Below, piece by piece: positions 29,015 through 38,241 of a DNA stretch of 64,000 nucleotides. The stretch is from DATJGR01 sp963787045. Lineage in GTDB: Bacteria > Pseudomonadota > Gammaproteobacteria > Pseudomonadales > Azotimanducaceae. Position 1 is the stretch's first letter. Every line of letters starts with the position of its first letter. The stretch is taken from contig CAWBBR010000026.1 in the NCBI GenBank assembly GCA_963787045.1, forward strand, positions 21,093-85,092, given 5' to 3'. The notes under the pieces are model-generated. The model was not told the DNA's origin, made no database searches, and worked only from the letters and a program-made list of their open reading frames with translations. A program made the translations under genes and the position numbers.

Positions 29015-29882
29015 TCAGCGACCGGAGACGGAGTGCCCTGACGGAGGGAACGTACCGGCCTCGTCCGAGAAGATGATCTCCACCCGACGGTTCTGTTGGC
29101 GGCCTTCCTGCGTGTCGTTGCTGGCAATCGGGAACGCTTCGCCGCGCCCGATCGTCTCGATGCGATCGGACTGGATGCCGCGCGACACCAATGCGGCTCT
29201 CACGGCGTCAGCGCGCCGCTGCGACAAGCCTTCGTTGTACGTTTCCGATCCCGACGCTGTCGGTATGCCCTTCCACGATGAGTTTCGTGTCGGGATTCTT
29301 CTGCATGAAGTCGGCGACACGGCCGAGCGCGAGGTCGGCACCGGGCTTCAGCGTTGCGGCGCCGGTGTCGAACAACACGTCGCTGAGCGTGACGACCATG
29401 CCCCGATCGGTCTTCTTCGCTTGCAGGTCGGCGAGTTCGCGCTGCGCGTCCTGCGCTTCTGCGCGGGCGGCCTGTGCGTTCTGCTGTTCCTGCTTCGCGG
29501 TCGCGGTTGCCGTGTCCGCCTCTTGCGTGCGCGCATCCAGCAGCACGCGATTGCGGTCCGCTTCGCCTTTCGCGACCTGTTCTTTCGCCCGCATTTCGGC
29601 GATACGCGCCTCACCGGTCTGCGCCTGTTGAGTCGCGAGATAGGCGTAGTGGTCGATCGTCGACAACGACTTGCCGTGCTGGAACGCGTCCTCTGCCGCG
29701 GCCAGCGACTTCCTCGCGGCGGCGAGTTCGCTGCTTGCCGCCTGCGTCACGAGCGGATCCTGTTGCAGCGTTTGTACCTCGCTACGGGCCTGGTCGAGGC
29801 TCGCGACGTTCTTCGGCGTGGAGGCGCAGCCGCCAAGCCACAAAGCGCCGATGGCGATTGGAACTATGAGGATGTGCTTCAT
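29015..29882 (-). CDS. OmpA-family lipoprotein with DUF4398-like coiled coil (frameshifted)
   Basis: About 288 residues. The lipobox LGGC follows MKHILIVPIAIGALW, so it is a lipoprotein. Residues 25-165 are a DUF4398-like alpha-helical region rich in Ala, Glu and Gln. The C-terminal OmpA peptidoglycan-binding domain shows 'MVVTLSDVLFDTGAATLKPGA', 'KLIVEGHTDSVG', 'YNEGLSQRRADAVRAALVSRGI' and 'GRGEAFPIASNDTQEGRQQNRRVEI'. One frame change lies near 29252 inside the domain. It should tether the outer membrane to peptidoglycan. The upstream DUF4398 lipoprotein gene is ten bases away. Confidence 0.88.
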
Positions 29883-29892
29883 GATTGGTTCC

Positions 29893-30294
29893 TCAATGCG
29901 GGTTGGAGTTGGTGTCGTTCAAGGTCGAGCTGCTCATGGCGCTGCTGCGTTGTGCTTCGCTGCGCAACGTTTCGACGCTCTGCTGAACCTCGGTGGCGGC
30001 GCGCTGCGCCTCACCACTGTCGGCCATCGCAACCGCCAGTTCGGCATCGGCTGCCGCTTCGGTTGCGCGGTGCTCGGCGTCGTCGTGATTGCCCTTCCGG
30101 TCAGCCGCTTTCGCGGCGTCGAGCTTCGCTCGCGCTTGTTCGAGTTGCGCCGCCGCGTAGCGCTGTGCGCCCGCTTTCTCGGCCTGGTCGATGAGTGTTT
30201 GCGCCCGCGCCATCTCCTGCGTCGGACGTTCCGATTTGGTCGCGCAGCCAGCCAGGAGTGCCGCTGCGATCAAGACTGCTATACGCGTAGGCAT
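29893..30294 (-). CDS. DUF4398-domain lipoprotein
   Basis: 133 residues with signal MPTRIAVLIAAALLAGC (lipobox LAGC) and a helical domain 'QEMARAQTLIDQAEKAGAQRYAAAQLEQARAKLDAAKAADRKGNHDDAEHRATEAAADAELAVAMAD', typical of DUF4398. GAGGAA precedes the ATG. It is directly upstream of the OmpA/DUF4398 lipoprotein gene, a pairing often seen in proteobacteria, which suggests the two helical domains interact in the envelope. The tail is Ser/Asn-rich and low in complexity. Confidence 0.88.
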   Translation of the reverse strand: MPTRIAVLIAAALLAGCATKSERPTQEMARAQTLIDQAEKAGAQRYAAAQLEQARAKLDAAKAADRKGNHDDAEHRATEAAADAELAVAMADSGEAQRAATEVQQSVETLRSEAQRSSAMSSSTLNDTNSNPH

Positions 30295-30510
30295 GATCAG
30301 TTCCTCGATGTTGTGGCCGGTTCTATCCAATGACATCAAAGGCGAAGCGCGCACCGTGCGCTGTCAGCGAGACGTCCCAATGCACATCCCAGAACGTGCC
30401 GCTTTCGGTAGGAGTGCTCCGACCACGCGTAGCGCGAGTCGAAAATCTCTGGCGCTCCAGCGGACTTTTGATCGACACTCGTCCTACACAATCGGTAGGG
30501 GTGATCGACC

Positions 30511-31032
30511 ATGGCGATCTCGCTGTACGACATCAGCGTGACTTCCTTTCTGCAGACGCTCGGCGGCGTTGCAGGGTTTCTCGACAAGGGGTTGGCGCAC
30601 TGCAAAGCGACCGGCGTCGACCTCAACGAACTCGTCGAAACGCGACTGCAACCCGACATGCTGCCGTTCCGGTTTCAGGTGATCGCGGTGGCGCACCATT
30701 CGCTCGGTGCAATCGAGGGCGTGCAGGCGGGGCTCTTCAAACCACCGGCCGGGCCGATGGATCAGGACTATGCCGGACTGCAGAACCTGATCGCCGATGC
30801 CCGCGCCAAGTTGCAGAAGGTCTCGCGCGAATCGATCGACAAGCTCGAAGGCAAAGACGTGATCTTCCAACTGGGTGCCAACAAGCTGCCGTTCGTGGCC
30901 GAAGGTTTCCTGTTGTCGTTCTCGATGCCGAACCTGCATTTCCACGCCACAACGGCGTACGACATTCTGCGGATGAAAGGCGCGCCGCTCGGCAAACGCG
31001 ACTATCTGGGTCCGATGCGAATGAAGACCTGA
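30511..31032 (+). CDS. DUF1993-domain protein
   Basis: 173 residues: 'MAISLYDISVTSFLQTLGGVAGFLDKGLAHC', 'RLQPDMLPFRFQVIAVAHHSLGAIEGVQAGLFKPP' and 'PNLHFHATTAYDILRMKGAPLGKRDYLG' define the DUF1993 family, a DinB-like four-helix fold. The conserved His residues (AHHS, HFHATTAYDILR) could bind metal. The function is unknown; its relatives occur widely in proteobacteria and fungi. AGGGGTG stands before the ATG. The frame is intact. The 216 bases upstream hold no gene and should contain the divergent promoters shared with the lipoprotein genes. Confidence 0.88.
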   Translation: MAISLYDISVTSFLQTLGGVAGFLDKGLAHCKATGVDLNELVETRLQPDMLPFRFQVIAVAHHSLGAIEGVQAGLFKPPAGPMDQDYAGLQNLIADARAKLQKVSRESIDKLEGKDVIFQLGANKLPFVAEGFLLSFSMPNLHFHATTAYDILRMKGAPLGKRDYLGPMRMKT

Positions 31033-31125
31033 TCCGCGATTCTGTCGGGTCGCCACCCAACAGATTCGTCAGATCGTCGAAACCGCGACAGAGCCTCGCA
31101 GCGTGCAACGCCCAGGCACGCCGCG

Positions 31126-32335
31126 ATGGCGTTTATTCTGGTCACCGTGTTTCTCGCCGCGCTCGCCGCGACGATTGCCTTTCCGGTCATGCCGCAGCTG
31201 TTGAAATCGCTCACCGGCGATGCGATGGCGCAGATGTCGACCGTCCTCGGCGCGATGACGACTCTGTACGCGGTGATGCAGTTGTTCGCGGGTCCCGTGC
31301 AAGGCGCACTGTCGGATCGCTTCGGCCGACGTCCCGTCATCCTCGTCTCCACTCTTGGCCAGGCGGTCGACTCGGTGCTGATGGCACTTGCTCCGACTCT
31401 GTCTTGGTTGTTCGCCGCACGAGCCGTCGCAGGTGTTTGCGCAGGCAGCGTCACCGCGGCCTACGCGTATGTCGCCGACATATCCGAACCGGAACAGCGC
31501 GCGGCGCGCTTCGGCCGACTCGCTGCCGTATTCAGCGCGGGCGGTGCGGCGGGATATCTGATCGGCGGACTGATGGGCGAGATCAGCCCGCGTGCGCCGT
31601 TCTGGATCGCGGCCGGATTCGGCTTCATCAACCTGCTGTATGGTTACTTCGTTCTGCCGGAGTCGTTGCCGAGCGGCACTACGCGCACCGTTGAAGTGGC
31701 GCTCGATCCACCCGATCGGCGCGGTTGCCAGCATCTGGCGTGATTATCCGATCCTCAAGAGCTGGCAAGGCGCATGTTCCTGCTGAGTTTCGGCATCACG
31801 GGCGTGAACAGCATCTTCATCCTGTACGTGACGTTTCGGTTCGGCTGGACACCCAGGACCATCGGCTTCTATGCGACCTTCGTGATGGTGTCGAGCCTCG
31901 CCGATCCAGTCGGGTCTGGTGTCGCGAACGATCAAGCTGGCTGGGCGAACGCCGCACGCTACTGACCGGCATCGTGATCCAGACCATTGCCATCGACTTG
32001 CATCCGGCCTCGCCGTCGCGGGCTCGCAGTTCGTCGCCGCTGTCTTCCTGTTGCTGCTCGGCGGTGTGTGCGGACCCCGTCCGCCTGGCCATCATCAATC
32101 GGATCATCGGCCCATCGGATCGCGGTCGCCTGTCGGGTGCAGAGCGCAGCATTGTCAGTCTCAACGGAGTGATCGCGCCGAGTGTCTTCGGGCTGCATGT
32201 TCGCGGCCGTCGTGGGCGCCGGGCCGCACGCCTTACAGGTCGGTACGCCGTTCTTCGTTGCCGCCTGCGTCGATGATCCCGGCCGTCGCAATCACGTTGT
32301 GGGCGGTGAACCGTTCGCCGACGGGAACCGTTTAA
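31126..32335 (+). pseudogene. TCR/Tet-type MFS exporter (several frameshifts)
   Basis: The first 190 residues are intact and diagnostic: 'AFPVMPQLLKSLTGD', 'GAMTTLYAVMQLFAGPVQGALSDRFGRRPVILVSTLGQAVDS', 'AYVADISEPEQRAARFGRLAAVFSAGG' and 'FWIAAGFGFINLLYGYFVLPESLP', all matching the TetA/TCR subgroup (motif A GALSDRFGRRPV). The C-terminal half is spread over three frames from about 31715 on ('MFLLSFGITGVNSIFILYVTFRFGWTPRTIGFYATFV', 'TPFFVAACV') and ends near AVNRSPTG at 32335. An N-terminal stretch before AFILVTVF may also be missing. It is probably a proton-driven drug exporter if intact; tetracycline specificity is not established. Confidence 0.75.
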
Positions 32336-32398
32336 GCGTCGCTACGCCGCCACGCCGGGAGTCGGTACGATGCCGGTGAGGATCGCAGAGGACCACTC

Positions 32399-33348
32399 AT
32401 GCCGATGGACGTGAAGACCCATGTCGCGCTCGGGCTCGACCGACCGACGCCGATGGAGGTGAACGGTCGTTCCAACGCAGACATCGCGCCATCGCTGAAT
32501 CACTCGGGCGACGCACCGTATCACCCGTGCCCCGAAGCGTTTCCCGATGCGTCGGTCGCGGCAGGGACGGTCACGAAGCACACGGACTGGAATCAGTCGC
32601 GCAGCTACCCGCAATACGCTGCGCGATCTGTTCGTGTACACGCCGGCAAATCTCGATCCCAAACGACCCGCAGCGCTGATCGTATTCAACGACGGCTTAC
32701 GGCTACGTCGGCCGCCGCGGCCCGATCCGCGCAACGCAGGTGCTCGACACCCTGCACGCCAGCGGCGAGATCGAACCGACCGTGGCGGTGTTCGTCAATC
32801 CAGGCCGGCCGCTCGATCCGAACGCGGATCGTTCGATGATGAACGATCCCGCGATGACCCAACGCAGCAACGAATACGACTCGCTGACGCCGGACTACGG
32901 AACGTTCCTGATCGAGGAAGTGCTGCCGTTCGTCGTGCGCGAACACCGCATCGCGCTCACCGACGATCCCGACCATCGCACGGTCTGCGGCATCAGCAGC
33001 GGCGGTATCTGTGCGTTCACTGTGGCGTGGCAGCACCCCGATCACTTTCGCCGCGTGCTCAGCCACTGTGGTTCGTTCACGAACATCCGCGGCGGACACA
33101 ACTACCCGTATCTGATCCGCACGACGCCGCGCAAACCGATCAGGGTGTTTCTGCAAAGCGGCGCGAACGACGCGCAGACGCTGTTCGGCGACTGGCCGCT
33201 TGCGAACAAGACCATGGCGAACTCGCTCGCGTACGCCGGTTATGACTTTCGTTTCGAGTTCGGCGACGGCGGCCACAGCCTGCGACACGGTGGCGCGTTG
33301 TTCGCCGAATCGCTGCGCTGGCTGTGGCGCAAAGGAGAACCGTCATGA
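32399..33348 (+). CDS. Enterochelin esterase-like (esterase D family) hydrolase (frameshifted)
   Basis: About 316 residues with changes near 32605 and 32700. The second half is clean: 'TLHASGEIEPTVAVFVNPGRP', 'NEYDSLTPDYGTFLIEEVLPFV', nucleophile elbow CGISSGG, 'LSHCGSFTNIRGGHNYPYLI' and 'FEFGDGGHSLRHGG' with the catalytic His. This is the Fes/EstD-like fold without the N-terminal enterobactin-binding domain, so a general carboxylesterase is more likely than siderophore hydrolysis. AGAGGA precedes the ATG. The stop overlaps the next start (ATGA), so expression is coupled with the PhyH-like dioxygenase. Confidence 0.8.
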
Positions 33349-34253
33349 CCGCACGCTTCACTGCGCAGCACATCGAAGACTGGCGCAACCACGGCGTCGC
33401 GCGCGTCGAGCGCTTCTTCCGGCCCGACGAGGTCGCTGCGGTGCGCGCCGACTTCGAACAGGTGTTCCGTAGAAGCGAGGGCGCCGATGCTCCGCTCGTC
33501 AAGAAGCGCGACGGCGAACTCGGCCGGTTCAACGACGCGCAATTCACTACCTTCGACGCAATTCCATTCGACTGTTCGCCGGCGCTGAATCTGATCGGCG
33601 TACATCCGGCGCTGATCGACTTCGCGCGAACCGCGTTGCATAGCGACGACGTGCATCTGTATCAATGCCAGGCGTGGGCGAAATTCACCGGCGACGCGGA
33701 CTACGATCAGCCGTTCCATTGCGACTTCGTCAATCACACGCTCACCGCGCCGTCCGACGACGAGTGTCTGAACTCCGTGACGATTCTCTGCTACTTCAGC
33801 GAGGTGTCCGAAGCGCACGGACCGATGCACTACGTGAGGCGTACCGACAGCGCGAACATCGCGGGACCTGAAGCAACGCTGCATGCCGACGTCGCGTTGC
33901 AACGGAAACTCGTGCAGCACGAGCGTTCCAGCGCCGCGCCTGCCGGCAGCATCTTTCCGTACAGCATCGACGTGTACCACCGCGGCACCAACATGACCGC
34001 GCCTCGCGGACATCGTTACGCCGTGATGGCCTGCTACAAACGCGCGAGCAACGACGCGATCGGCTATCACGCGTGGCCGTTCCATCACATGAAGCCGTGG
34101 CATCGCATCTTCGATCATGCGACGCCGGAGCAACTGGCGTGTTTCGGCGTGAATCCGCCGGGTCATCCGTTCTGGAACGAAATTACGCTGGCACGCGCAC
34201 AAGCGCGCTATCCGAACTGGGATCTCAGCGCCTATCGGAACCGAACGACCTGA
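33345..34253 (+). CDS. Phytanoyl-CoA dioxygenase (PhyH) family protein, copy 1
   Basis: 302 residues of the Fe(II)/2-oxoglutarate double-stranded beta-helix family: HxD in 'YDQPFHCDFVNHT', distal His in 'SIDVYHRGTNMT' and the Arg in 'APRGHRYAVMACYKR' that binds oxoglutarate. AAAGGAGAA lies before an ATG that overlaps the esterase stop. The pair suggests ester cleavage and hydroxylation of one substrate. Substrates of bacterial PhyH proteins range from ectoine to lipids and secondary metabolites, so none is assigned. The frame is intact. Confidence 0.88.
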   Translation: MTARFTAQHIEDWRNHGVARVERFFRPDEVAAVRADFEQVFRRSEGADAPLVKKRDGELGRFNDAQFTTFDAIPFDCSPALNLIGVHPALIDFARTALHSDDVHLYQCQAWAKFTGDADYDQPFHCDFVNHTLTAPSDDECLNSVTILCYFSEVSEAHGPMHYVRRTDSANIAGPEATLHADVALQRKLVQHERSSAAPAGSIFPYSIDVYHRGTNMTAPRGHRYAVMACYKRASNDAIGYHAWPFHHMKPWHRIFDHATPEQLACFGVNPPGHPFWNEITLARAQARYPNWDLSAYRNRTT

Positions 34254-34265
34254 CCAACGCCTGAG

Positions 34266-34493
34266 TCAGGCGGATCTTTTCAATGCCGGGCGTTCGTGCG
34301 GGGGCGACGTCTCCAGCCCCTTCAGATACATGAGCGATCCGAACTGCTTGATGAGATGCGCCCAGATCGGATCCATCCCTCGCTCGTCGATGATGGTTTT
34401 GATCAAGTCCAGTTGCGTGCTCTCGCCGACGATCCGGTCGGCCTCTACGCGTTGCGATTGCTGCCTCGATGAATTGAAGTCTACGTCGATCAT
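34266..34493 (-). CDS. Hypothetical protein, 75 aa
   Basis: Starts MIDVDFNSSRQQSQRVEADRI, with a plausible GGCGGGTG site; a GTG three codons earlier is an alternative. The protein is soluble, with a central segment 'TQLDLIKTIIDERGMDPIWAHLIKQFGSLMYLKG'. The composition is less arginine-rich than non-coding frames here, which supports it being real. No family is recognised. It converges with PhyH copy 1 and lies downstream of PhyH copy 2. Confidence 0.4.
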   Translation of the reverse strand: MIDVDFNSSRQQSQRVEADRIVGESTQLDLIKTIIDERGMDPIWAHLIKQFGSLMYLKGLETSPPHERPALKRSA

Positions 34494-34587
34494 GCGAATC
34501 ACCCGCCGCTTCGGCGCTTGTGTGAGGTCGACAGTCTGATCCCGCGGCGGCTCGGCATCTGTTCGATACCGAGCTTTGGGAGTGCGC

Positions 34588-35784
34588 TCAGGATGTCCTG
34601 TTCGCGGTGGTGACAGCGCCGCCGACGCGTTCGAACGCGGCCTTTCGCTCGCTCGCGAGAGGGTGCATCACCCCGGCGCCGCGCGGCCACACGCCGGCTT
34701 CGCATTTGATGTAGCGACACAACCGCTGCGCGTGCGGCGACAGCTCCGCCCACAGCTCGTGCGGCATCGACTGCGTGAACATGAACGTGTGGAACCATGG
34801 CGCTACGTATTCGATGTTCGGCATCGGCCTCACGTCGCGGCTCAGATTCGGCGTGCCGCCATGCCAGGCGCGCGTATCGCGGAACACGCCGGCGCCGGCC
34901 GGCGCACCGACCAGCGTGGACAACCGCATCCATTCGGGTTCGTCTGCCGGTGTCGGCGGCAACGACTGCGCCGCGTGGGTGCCGGGAATCTGCCGGATCG
35001 GTCCGTTCTCCCAGGTCAGATCCGACATCAGAAAGTTGATGGTGACGAGCGGCGGCGTGCGTTCGACGACGAGGCGCTGCGTGGCGAGATCGAGCTCGTC
35101 GGAGCCCGATCGTTTGCGCAACTCGATGCCGAGCGCCGTCGCCTGCTGCAACCGTTCGGCCGACATCGTCAGCGGATCTTTGAAGTCCCAATGCAGATGC
35201 TGGTATTCGATGGCGCCCGGTAGGCAGAAATCTCCGCCGCCGCCGCGCACCAGATAATCCGCGGTGCCGAATATCTCGGTGAGGATCGGCGTCGTCGTCG
35301 GCAGATCGATCATCGACGTCCACACCGGATCGTGCATGAGATGCCGCGATGCAGAGCAGGTGCCGTAGCTGTAGCGGTGCGGCAGACGGCTCGTCTCGGT
35401 CATGTATCTGCGGCCGTCGCGTCCGGGGATTGCCAGAATGTCGTCGATGATGCGTGTGCAGCCGGCCTGAAAGCGCTGCAGCTGTTCGGCGTCCAGCAGA
35501 TCGCGCACCACCACGAAGCCGTCGCGATGGAAGATGCGCGCCGCGCGTTCGACTTCGTCGGGCGCGACGATTTCCAGTCCATGAATGCCGTTGTGCAGGC
35601 GCAGGTGCTCTCGCAACGCGATTACCGCCGGATCGTCGTAAGCGCGACGCTTCGGCGCGCGCGGATCGGCTACGCCGAAGCCCGGGTTCGACTGCGCAGG
35701 ATTGCCGTCTTCGTCAACGGTTTCGTTGGGGGGCGTGCGTTCGTCCCAACCGACGCCGATGTGCGCTGGCACCGCCACGCTCAC
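34588..35784 (-). CDS. Phytanoyl-CoA dioxygenase (PhyH) family protein, copy 2
   Basis: 398 residues, longer than copy 1. It has 'FHRDGFVVVRDLLDAEQLQRFQAGC', 'RYSYGTCSASRHLMHDPVW', 'EYQHLHWDF' (HxD), 'GTHAAQSLPP' and 'RDTRAWHGGTPNLSRDVRPMPNIEY' with the distal His and Arg. The frame continues upstream through the tyrS region, but the GTG at 35782-35784 overlaps the tyrS stop (GTGA) and gives a natural start. Coupled to tyrS by position only; substrate unknown. It is one of three distinct PhyH proteins in the window. Confidence 0.85.
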   Translation of the reverse strand: MSVAVPAHIGVGWDERTPPNETVDEDGNPAQSNPGFGVADPRAPKRRAYDDPAVIALREHLRLHNGIHGLEIVAPDEVERAARIFHRDGFVVVRDLLDAEQLQRFQAGCTRIIDDILAIPGRDGRRYMTETSRLPHRYSYGTCSASRHLMHDPVWTSMIDLPTTTPILTEIFGTADYLVRGGGGDFCLPGAIEYQHLHWDFKDPLTMSAERLQQATALGIELRKRSGSDELDLATQRLVVERTPPLVTINFLMSDLTWENGPIRQIPGTHAAQSLPPTPADEPEWMRLSTLVGAPAGAGVFRDTRAWHGGTPNLSRDVRPMPNIEYVAPWFHTFMFTQSMPHELWAELSPHAQRLCRYIKCEAGVWPRGAGVMHPLASERKAAFERVGGAVTTANRTS

Positions 35785-37028
35785 ACCAGCGTGACGCGCG
35801 CGAACTTGCGCTTGCCGACCTGCACGACGTAGGTGCCGGCGGCGAGCTTCAGGCCGCGATCGCCGACCGACCGCGCCGTCGACCCGCACGCCGCCGCCGT
35901 CGATCAGGCGCAGCGCCTCGCTCGGTCGACGGCGCAGGTTCGCCTGCTTCAGCACCGCGCCGATGCCGCAGCGGCGCGCCGTCGAGGGTGAGCGCATCGA
36001 TCTCGTCCGGCACGCCGCCGCGCGCGCGCAGGTTGAAGTCGGGCTCGGCCGCGTCGGCCGCGGCGCGCGCCGTGGAAGCGCGCGGTGATCTCCTTGGCCA
36101 GCATCACCTTGGCGTCCTTCGGATTGCGGCCGCCCTCGACCTCGCGCTTCAGCGCCGCGATCTCGGCCTCGGGCCGGAAGCTCAGCAGCGTGAAGTACTT
36201 CCACATCAGCTCGTCGCTGATCGACAGCAGCTTGGCGAACATGTCGTTCGGCGGCTCGGTGATGCCGATGTAGTTGCCCTTGCTCTTCGACATCTTCTCG
36301 ACGCCGTCGAGCCCTTCGAGCAGCGGCATCGTCAGGATGCACTGCGGCTCCTGGCCGTACTCGGCCTGCAGCGCGCGGCCCACCAGCAGGTTGAACTTCT
36401 GGTCGGTGCCGCCGAGTTCGAGGTCGCTCTTCAGCGCCACCGAGTCGTAGCCCTGCATCAGCGGATACAGGAACTCGTGCACGCTGATCGGCGTGCCGGC
36501 CTTGAAGCGCTTGTTGAAGTCGTTGCGCTCCATCATCCGCGCCACGGTGTAGCGCGACGCGAGCTGGATCATGCCGCGCGCGCCGAGCGGATCGCTCCAT
36601 TCGGAGTTGTAGCGGATCTCGGTCTTGCGCTCGGGTCGAGCACCAGGCTGCGCCTGGTCGTAGTAGGTCTTCGCGTTGGCCTCGATCTGCTCGCGCGTCA
36701 GCGGCGGGCGCGTGGTGTTGCGGCCGGACGGGTCGCCGATCATCGACGTGAAGTCGCCGATCAGGAAGATCACCGTGTGGCCCAGGTCCTGCAGCTGGCG
36801 CATCTTGTTGAGCACGACCGTGTGGCCGATGTGGATGTCGGGCGCGGTCGGGTCGAGGCCCAGCTTGATGCGCAGCGGCACGCCGGTCGCTTCCGAGCGC
36901 GCCAGCTTGGCCAGCCAGTCGGCTTCCGGCAGCAGTTCGTCGCAGCCGCGTTTCGTTACCGCCATCGCGTGCCGCACGCGGTCGGTGATCGGATGGAGCG
37001 CTGCGGTGTTCTCGGTACGTTGCGACAT
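35781..37028 (-). CDS. tyrS: Tyrosyl-tRNA synthetase, TyrRS (C-terminal part frameshifted)
   Basis: About 415 residues; charges tRNA-Tyr with tyrosine. The class I motifs are present: 'LGLDPTAPDIHIGHTVVLNKM' (HIGH at 66-69), 'GGTDQKFNLLVGR' and KMSKSKGNYIG. The long insertion-free form with 'ADWLAKLARSEATGVPLRIK' matches the TyrZ-like bacterial subgroup. The C-terminal S4 RNA-binding domain (IDGGGVRVDG ... VVQVGKRKFARV) is reached only after several single-base changes between 35830 and 36080. Because this enzyme should be essential, the breaks argue for sequence error. ATG at 37026-37028 is used; another ATG is three codons upstream. Confidence 0.92.
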
Positions 37029-37117
37029 GTGGCGCATGTTAGTGCGTGAAAGACGCCGCGTCAGCCGACGCGGCGCGAATGCGGTATGTTCACTCCGACA
37101 ACCGTCCCGGAGCCCTC

Positions 37118-38102
37118 ATGGAATACCGCAAGCTCGGCCGTACCGGCCTCATGATCAGCCCGATCGGACTCGGTTCGGTCAACTTCTCGTGGCTGACCGA
37201 CGAGGCCGACAGTTTCGAGATCCTCGACCGCGCGTTCGAGCTCGGCGTGAATTTCATCGACACGTCCGACAACTACAACGCCGGACAGACCGAGGCGCTG
37301 CTCGGCCGCTGGTTCGCGCAGGGCGGCGGCCGGCGCGAAAAGACCGTGCTTGCGAGCAAGGTGTTTCTCGCCGCCGATGGAGTGGGGATCGAACGATCCG
37401 GCCAAGCGCTCCGGCTCGCTGGGTCGGCCCCAACCAGCGCGGCCTCTCGGCCAAGCACATTCGCGAAGCGTGCGACGCGAGCCTGACGCGTCTGCAGACC
37501 GACTATCTCGACATCTATCAGATGCACCACGTCGATCGGAACGCGCCGTGGGAGGAAATCTGGCAGGCGATGGAGCTGCTCGTGCAGCAAGGCAAGGTGC
37601 TCTACGTCGGCAGCTCGAACTTCGCCGGCTGGCACATCGCGCAGGCGCAGGAACTCGCGCGCTCGCGCCACTTCCTCGGTCTCGTTTCGGAACAGAGCGT
37701 CTACAATCTGCTGCGAGCGCACGGTCGAGCTCGAAGTGATCCCGGCGTGCCGCGCCTACGGCATGGCGTTCATTCCCTACAGCCCGCTCGGCGGCGGTCT
37801 GCTCGGCGGCAAACCGGGCGACAACGACCGCGGCCGCCGCGCCTTTCTGCCGCAAACTCCTACGATCGAAGCGTTTCAGGATTTCTGTAAGCTCGATCGA
37901 CCAGAACCCGGGCGACGTGGCGCTCGCATGGCTGGCCCAGCAGCCGGGCGTCACCGCGCCGATCGTGGGTCCTCGCACGCTCGCGCAGTTCGAGGCGAGC
38001 CTCGCGGCGCTGGAGATCGAGCTGGATGCATCGGCGTTGGCGCGTCTGAACGAACTGTTCCCCGGCCCCGGCGGCGCGGCGCCCGAGGCGTACGCCTGGT
38101 AG
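37118..38102 (+). CDS. Aldo/keto reductase (several frameshifts)
   Basis: About 328 residues of the AKR TIM-barrel family. 'MEYRKLGRTGLMISPIGLGSVNF', 'GVNFIDTSDNY' (catalytic Asp and Tyr), 'TVLASKVF' (Lys), 'LTRLQTDYLDIYQMHHVDR' (His), 'GKVLYVGSSNFAGW', 'YSPLGGGLLGGK' and 'APIVGPRTLAQFEASLAALEIEL' are seen in order, so the active-site tetrad is complete. Frame changes lie near 37390, 37420, 37728 and 37895. NADPH-dependent carbonyl reduction in the cytosol is expected; the substrate is unknown. CGGAG precedes the ATG. Confidence 0.87.
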
Positions 38103-38241
38103 ACGGGTCAATCGCTCGCGATCCAACGGTCCGACAAAGGGGATTGCAGCAAGCCCGGTCAGATCGTTCGCAAGCCGCGTCATTTCCCGCGCTCGCGTCT
38201 TGGAGAAGATCACGATCGCAGTATCTGAGAGGAGCAGCGCG

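Noticed and set aside
31126..32335. Calling the MFS gene a tetracycline resistance gene
   Set aside because: Only subgroup-level motifs are seen and the C-terminal half is broken; drug specificity is unsupported.
34588..36600. 670-codon TyrRS-PhyH fusion
   Set aside because: The upstream part is out-of-frame tyrS; the GTGA overlap shows two genes.
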